A stretch of DNA of 50,620 bases from Natronomonas sp. CBA1123 (GTDB lineage Archaea > Halobacteriota > Halobacteria > Halobacteriales > Haloarculaceae): contig NZ_WPCC01000024.1 in assembly GCF_009741925.1 (NCBI RefSeq), positions 1-50,620 of the forward strand. Direction: 5' to 3'. Each line of letters starts with the position of its first letter. The first letter of the stretch is position 1. Positions 50,507 through 50,620 of this stretch are shown one piece after another. The position numbers and the translations under genes are program-made. A model generated the notes under the pieces. The model made no database searches. It was not told the DNA's origin and worked only from the letters and a program-made list of their open reading frames with translations.

Positions 50507-50620
50507 TCGGCCCCCCGTGGTGAAAGTAGGTCGGTTCCCCTTACAGTTCCGTCAGCAGCGAGATGGGTGGTGCAAATCGTCATGGTAGCGTGTTCGTGCT
50601 GAATGCCATATGACCCGGCG
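50507..50620. other. Upstream region of the reductase gene
   Basis: No CDS is supported in the last 114 bases. The region contains a C6 run (50510-50515). An ATG at 50610 on the plus strand begins a frame that leaves the window after four codons, too short to assign. No clear TATA box stands out for the reductase gene. Confidence 0.3.

Noticed and set aside
1-50620. CRISPR array, insertion sequence or prophage
   Set aside because: I see no regularly spaced direct repeats, no transposase or integrase, and no phage structural genes.

Overview
The window comes from the chromosome of a halophilic archaeon (class Halobacteria). Support: high GC with acidic, Asp/Glu-rich proteins throughout; TATA boxes about 25 bases upstream of several start codons (leaderless transcription); the archaeal pathways MptA and CofG/CofH/CofC; a CetZ tubulin; KaiC-like, HerA-like and NurA proteins; a TrmB regulator; and an intron-bearing tRNA-Met. 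The genus cannot be fixed from the sequence alone. Gene density is high and there is no recognisable transposase, phage gene or CRISPR array.

Layout. 1-9 kb: end of a DUF255 protein, a TrmB-type regulator, a PAS histidine kinase, mptA, a frameshifted NAD kinase, a KaiC-like ATPase, a universal stress protein, a HerA-like ATPase, a conserved haloarchaeal protein, a 49-residue membrane protein and tRNA-Leu(UAA). 9-16 kb: a frameshifted conserved protein and a complete peptide/nickel-type ABC importer operon (dppA-B-C-D-F, minus strand). 16-24 kb: a 3Fe-4S-type ferredoxin, then a cluster with a potassium/RCK theme: two TrkA_C membrane proteins, a TVGYGD potassium channel, TrkA, and two 76-residue stand-alone RAM (Lrp ligand-binding) proteins, interrupted by nurA. 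23.5-30.6 kb: tmk, the F420 genes cofH, cofG and cofC, a membrane protein, cetZ1 and an NDUFA9-like dehydrogenase. 30.7-33.8 kb: a tetrapyrrole operon (AhbA/AhbB-type protein, precorrin-2 dehydrogenase, hemA). 33.8-34.2 kb: a strongly structured non-coding element with several inverted repeats. 34.2-38 kb: an RNase H-like protein and a Zn/Mn ABC importer (substrate-binding gene frameshifted) behind a palindromic DtxR-like operator. 38-47 kb: mostly small haloarchaeal proteins, a DMT exporter, an acyl-CoA thioesterase, a DoxX protein and the intron-containing tRNA-Met. 47-50.5 kb: a 41-residue zinc-finger protein and a B12-dependent ribonucleotide reductase.

How the parts fit. The window is mainly housekeeping: cofactor synthesis (methanopterin, F420, heme/siroheme), nucleotide supply (Tmk, NrdJ), metal and peptide uptake, and ion homeostasis. 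Many genes overlap by 1-14 bases. Three genes (NAD kinase, a DUF7974-type protein, the metal-binding protein) are each broken by one extra G/C in a homopolymer of 5, 6 and 7 bases. That pattern looks more like sequencing error than biology, and it should be settled before any of the three is called a pseudogene.

The most interesting unexplained structures are the inverted-repeat element between hemA and the RNase H gene, related GC-rich intergenic motifs lying at gene 3' ends elsewhere in the window, the palindromic operator of the metal importer, an 18-bp duplicate of the tRNA-Met 3' end, and large insertions in both dipeptide-transporter ATPases.
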